DNA of 64,000 bases, taken from Desulfobacteraceae bacterium. GTDB lineage: Bacteria > Desulfobacterota > Desulfobacteria > Desulfobacterales > Desulfobacteraceae. Positions 62,227 through 64,000 of this stretch are shown here, in pieces. Position numbers and translations under genes: made by a program. The notes beneath the pieces are model-generated. The model was not told the DNA's origin and ran no database searches. It was given only the letters and a program-made list of their open reading frames with translations. Position 1 is the first letter of the stretch, and each line of letters begins with the position of its first letter. The stretch is from contig JADGEQ010000027.1 in NCBI GenBank assembly GCA_016744295.1, forward strand, positions 1 through 64,000, read 5' to 3'.

Positions 62227-62685
62227 CTACCAGACTTCAGGATAGGCAACATCCACAAAGTTGTTTTCCATTTTGAATTTATGGTCCCGTTCCATGGCGG
62301 CAAGATCTTGAAAAACGATTTTTAATTGTGGGTCATCACAGTTTTCAGCAAGGGCTATGTATTTTTTCATGGCCAGCTCTTCATTTTTCATGGCAATGCC
62401 AATGGCACTCTTAAGATCCATTGCATCATTTACTTCCGGCATCTCAATGGTTTCCGATACCTTAAAATCTTTTTCAAAATTGAAAAAAGAGGTGTCCATT
62501 TTTTCTTTGTTTAAAATGGCGGTGAGGAGTTTTTCGTGTTTTGCTTCTTCCCTGGCAAATGTTTCAAATAAGTCTGTAAGAAACTTATCCTTGATTCTCA
62601 GGGAAACCTTTTCATAAAATTCTTTTGCCTCAATCTCGCCCTTGATGGCATCTGAAATTACCTGTCTATATGCTTCCAAATCCAT
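62227..62685 (-). CDS. Ferritin-like (rubrerythrin-family) protein
   Basis: The 152-residue four-helix protein starts at ATG 62685, which has GGAGG eight bases upstream; the longer frame to 62733 is not needed. Diiron-type Glu and His residues occur in IKGEIEAKEFYEKV, AREEAKHEKLL, AMKNEELAMKKYIALAEN and MERDHKFKMEN, in the E...ExxH...E...ExxH order of rubrerythrin. The C-terminal rubredoxin domain is absent, so it is a short, erythrin-type member. It probably deals with peroxide or iron in the cytoplasm. It is convergent with gpsA. Confidence 0.88.
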   Translation of the reverse strand: MDLEAYRQVISDAIKGEIEAKEFYEKVSLRIKDKFLTDLFETFAREEAKHEKLLTAILNKEKMDTSFFNFEKDFKVSETIEMPEVNDAMDLKSAIGIAMKNEELAMKKYIALAENCDDPQLKIVFQDLAAMERDHKFKMENNFVDVAYPEVW

Positions 62686-62880
62686 GATCAGCCTCCATAT
62701 CTTTTTAAAATAGGTATTTAAATTTTGATTCACAATTAAGGTTTTTGTGCTGTGAAAATAATGGGAATCATCTTAACCCATAAAAAAAATGACCGCAAGA
62801 AAAACCCCCGGGTAAAATGGGAGAAGGTTTGCAAAAAATGAAAATATTTGCCCCCTGGTCAGTAAAAAAGCTGAGTGCCG

Positions 62881-63036
62881 TTAATCTTCCTGGAGATTTT
62901 CTTGACCTTCTTCTCCGACAACATTCTCGTCCGTTCGTTTTTGTTTTTCCAGTTTGCGCTGTTTTTTTTCTTCTTTCTTCTTTTTCTTTGCCATTTCCTT
63001 CTGACGTTTTTCAAATGAATAGTTTGGTTTGAACAA
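62881..63036 (-). CDS. Lysine-rich small conserved protein
   Basis: The 51-residue protein starts at TTG 63036 with AAAGGAG seven bases upstream. The frame is open further, but this start has the only good ribosome site. It begins MFKPNYSFEKRQKEMAKKKK and continues as a highly charged Lys/Glu helix with an acidic tail. Very similar N-termini are common in deltaproteobacterial small proteins of unknown function. An RNA- or ribosome-associated role is a guess based on charge. It lies downstream of the cold-shock gene with a terminator between. Confidence 0.7.
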   Translation of the reverse strand: MFKPNYSFEKRQKEMAKKKKKEEKKQRKLEKQKRTDENVVGEEGQENLQED

Positions 63037-63083
63037 GATGAACTCCTTTGGGTTTGTTGTGTTGGTCACAAAAATGACGGGAT

Positions 63084-63115
63084 AAAAAAAGACCCCGCAA
63101 AATGCGGGGTCTTTC
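63084..63115 (-). terminator. Terminator of the cold-shock gene
   Basis: AAAGACCCCGC and GCGGGGTCTTT form a perfect eleven-base stem with a five-base loop. On the minus strand it is followed by T7. Confidence 0.92.
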
Positions 63116-63133
63116 TAGTAGGAATGTCTTTGC

Positions 63134-63334
63134 TTATTGTTGAACAACATTCTCTGCTGCCGGTCCCTTGGGGCCGTCAACAACATCAAATGTTACCCTT
63201 GCGCCTTCAGCCAGGGATTTGAATCCTTCTGCCTGAATTGCTGAATGATGAACAAATAAATCTTTGCCGCCATCCTGCTCAATAAAACCAAAACCTTTTG
63301 AATCGTTAAACCATTTTACAGTACCTTCAGCCAT
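63134..63334 (-). CDS. cspA: Cold-shock domain protein
   Basis: The 66-residue single cold-shock domain has both RNA-binding motifs, KGFGFI (RNP1) and DLFVHHSAI (RNP2), and the usual start [10 protein letters not shown]. It binds single-stranded RNA and works as an RNA chaperone. ATG has AAAGGAG. A terminator follows directly. It lies between the helicase and the lysine-rich gene on the same strand, a grouping that suggests RNA metabolism. Confidence 0.97.
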   Translation of the reverse strand: MAEGTVKWFNDSKGFGFIEQDGGKDLFVHHSAIQAEGFKSLAEGARVTFDVVDGPKGPAAENVVQQ

Positions 63335-63439
63335 GTTCTATTACTCCTTTGAGATGGGTTCCCCATGGGAACCGCTGTTTATATAGCCGAGGCATCACTT
63401 GATACGTCGACTGGAAGTCTGGGTATCCAGACCAATCAC

Positions 63440-64000
63440 TTATTGTTGTGCACTTCTGCTTCTGTTGTTTCTGCCTGCAGATGCCAGGGAAAAAACACCG
63501 CTACCGCTGCTGTGCTGGCTTCTCCTTCTTCCCGGTGAAGCAGGTCTCTTCTTTTTTTGCATCTGCCGTGAACGTGCTTCTCTCATCTCTTTACTTATGG
63601 CTTCTTGGGGCTCCCAGGCAAAACCTGGGGTTGGCTCCAGCTGCAGTTTTTTGCCCAGGGTCCGCTCAATAATAGAAATCATTTTGCTGTCTTCCCGGTC
63701 GGCAAAGATGAATGCCTTGCCAGTTCGAGTGGCCCTGCCCGTACGCCCGGTGCGATGGGTATAGGCTTCTGCTGTATCCGGCACATCATAGTTTATGACA
63801 TGGGAAATTCCCTGGACGTCAATGCCCCGGGCAGCGATATCGGTGGCAACCAGAATTTTGAAGGTGCCGTCCTTAAACCCGTTCAAGGCCTGCTGGCGTT
63901 TCTGCTGGGAAAGGTTCCCCTGGATTGATGCAGCACTATAGCCTGATTTTTGTAAGTGCAGGGCCAGGCTTTTTGCCTTGTGCTTGGTGCGGGTAAAAAC
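63440..64000 (-). CDS. DEAD-box RNA helicase, RhlE-like (5' part beyond window)
   Basis: The window contains the last 186 codons of a DEAD-box RNA helicase; the frame is open to the edge at 64000, so the N-terminal ATPase half is missing. Present are the second RecA domain with VFTRTKHKAKSLALHL, IQGNLSQQKRQQAL, motif V ILVATDIAARGIDV and motif VI HRTGRTGRA, then a basic Arg/Ser-rich tail (about 50 residues) typical of RhlE/CsdA-type proteins. Together with the adjacent cspA it may unwind structured RNA in the cold. The tail has no recognised motif. Confidence 0.92.
   Translation of the reverse strand, partial: VFTRTKHKAKSLALHLQKSGYSAASIQGNLSQQKRQQALNGFKDGTFKILVATDIAARGIDVQGISHVINYDVPDTAEAYTHRTGRTGRATRTGKAFIFADREDSKMISIIERTLGKKLQLEPTPGFAWEPQEAISKEMREARSRQMQKKKRPASPGRRRSQHSSGSGVFSLASAGRNNRSRSAQQ

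Noticed and set aside
1-64000. tRNA genes, CRISPR arrays, insertion sequences, prophage
   Set aside because: No tRNA-like clover-leaf, regular spacer array, transposase or phage structural gene was recognised on either strand.

Overview
The window looks like chromosome from a Gram-negative, strictly or mainly anaerobic deltaproteobacterium of the Desulfobacteraceae type (Desulfobacter/Desulfobacula-like). This is inferred from gene style only: a UGA-encoded selenocysteine formate dehydrogenase with NuoG-like iron-sulfur domains, a second small selenoprotein, FeoAB with a FeoB-associated peptide, rubrerythrin-like and Msr stress proteins, Etf/acyl-CoA dehydrogenase modules and a bacterial arginine kinase. 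No rRNA, tRNA, CRISPR array, intact insertion sequence or prophage was seen.

Layout. 1-3.5 kb is AT-rich and eroded: an orphan membrane protein, a shortened GNAT, a GmhA-type isomerase and repeat relics. 3.9-9.5 kb is an RND efflux pair plus a methyltransferase. 9.5-16.9 kb carries an outer-membrane porin, a MarR regulator with a phased operator array in front of a P1B-type ATPase, a DtxR-type regulator and feoA-feoB-feoB-associated. 17-23.3 kb has lon, an exported protein, a response regulator with a degenerate receiver, flagellin and a PfkB kinase. 23.5-26.3 kb has metK and ahcY, which with the PfkB kinase could form a SAM/adenosine recycling set. 26.4-30.6 kb holds a ModE-like HTH protein, selenoprotein FdhA and a 74-residue SelW-like selenoprotein. 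31-34.8 kb is an OpuC-type osmoprotectant transporter preceded by a ProV/OpuAA stump. 35.7-42.3 kb has a methyltransferase, then an alcohol dehydrogenase, acyl-CoA dehydrogenase, EtfBA and thioesterase cluster. A 47-codon gene with its own promoter and terminator lies at 42.4-42.6 kb. 42.9-49.3 kb is a complete A2-like heme-copper oxidase operon with a His/Met-rich Sco protein and heme O synthase. 49.3-51.8 kb has MsrAB and a phagocyte-free, animal-like arginine kinase (phosphagen kinase). 52.2-60.9 kb has a TetR regulator and a MoxR/Bat operon with BatB-BatC and BatD-BatE fusions. 61-64 kb has gpsA, a ferritin-like protein, a lysine-rich small protein, a cold-shock protein and the C-terminal part of a DEAD-box helicase.

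Themes. Much of the window deals with oxygen, metals and redox stress in an anaerobe: oxidase, MsrAB, ferritin-like protein, Bat operon, iron uptake and the selenoproteins. Two genes depend on UGA recoding, so ordinary gene calling splits one (fdhA) and misses the other (selW-like). Both have a short hairpin with a GG(A/U)CU loop just after the UGA, which supports real recoding. Several small genes (FeoB-associated, 47-residue acidic protein, 51-residue lysine-rich protein, SelW-like protein) have good ribosome sites and are below usual size cut-offs.
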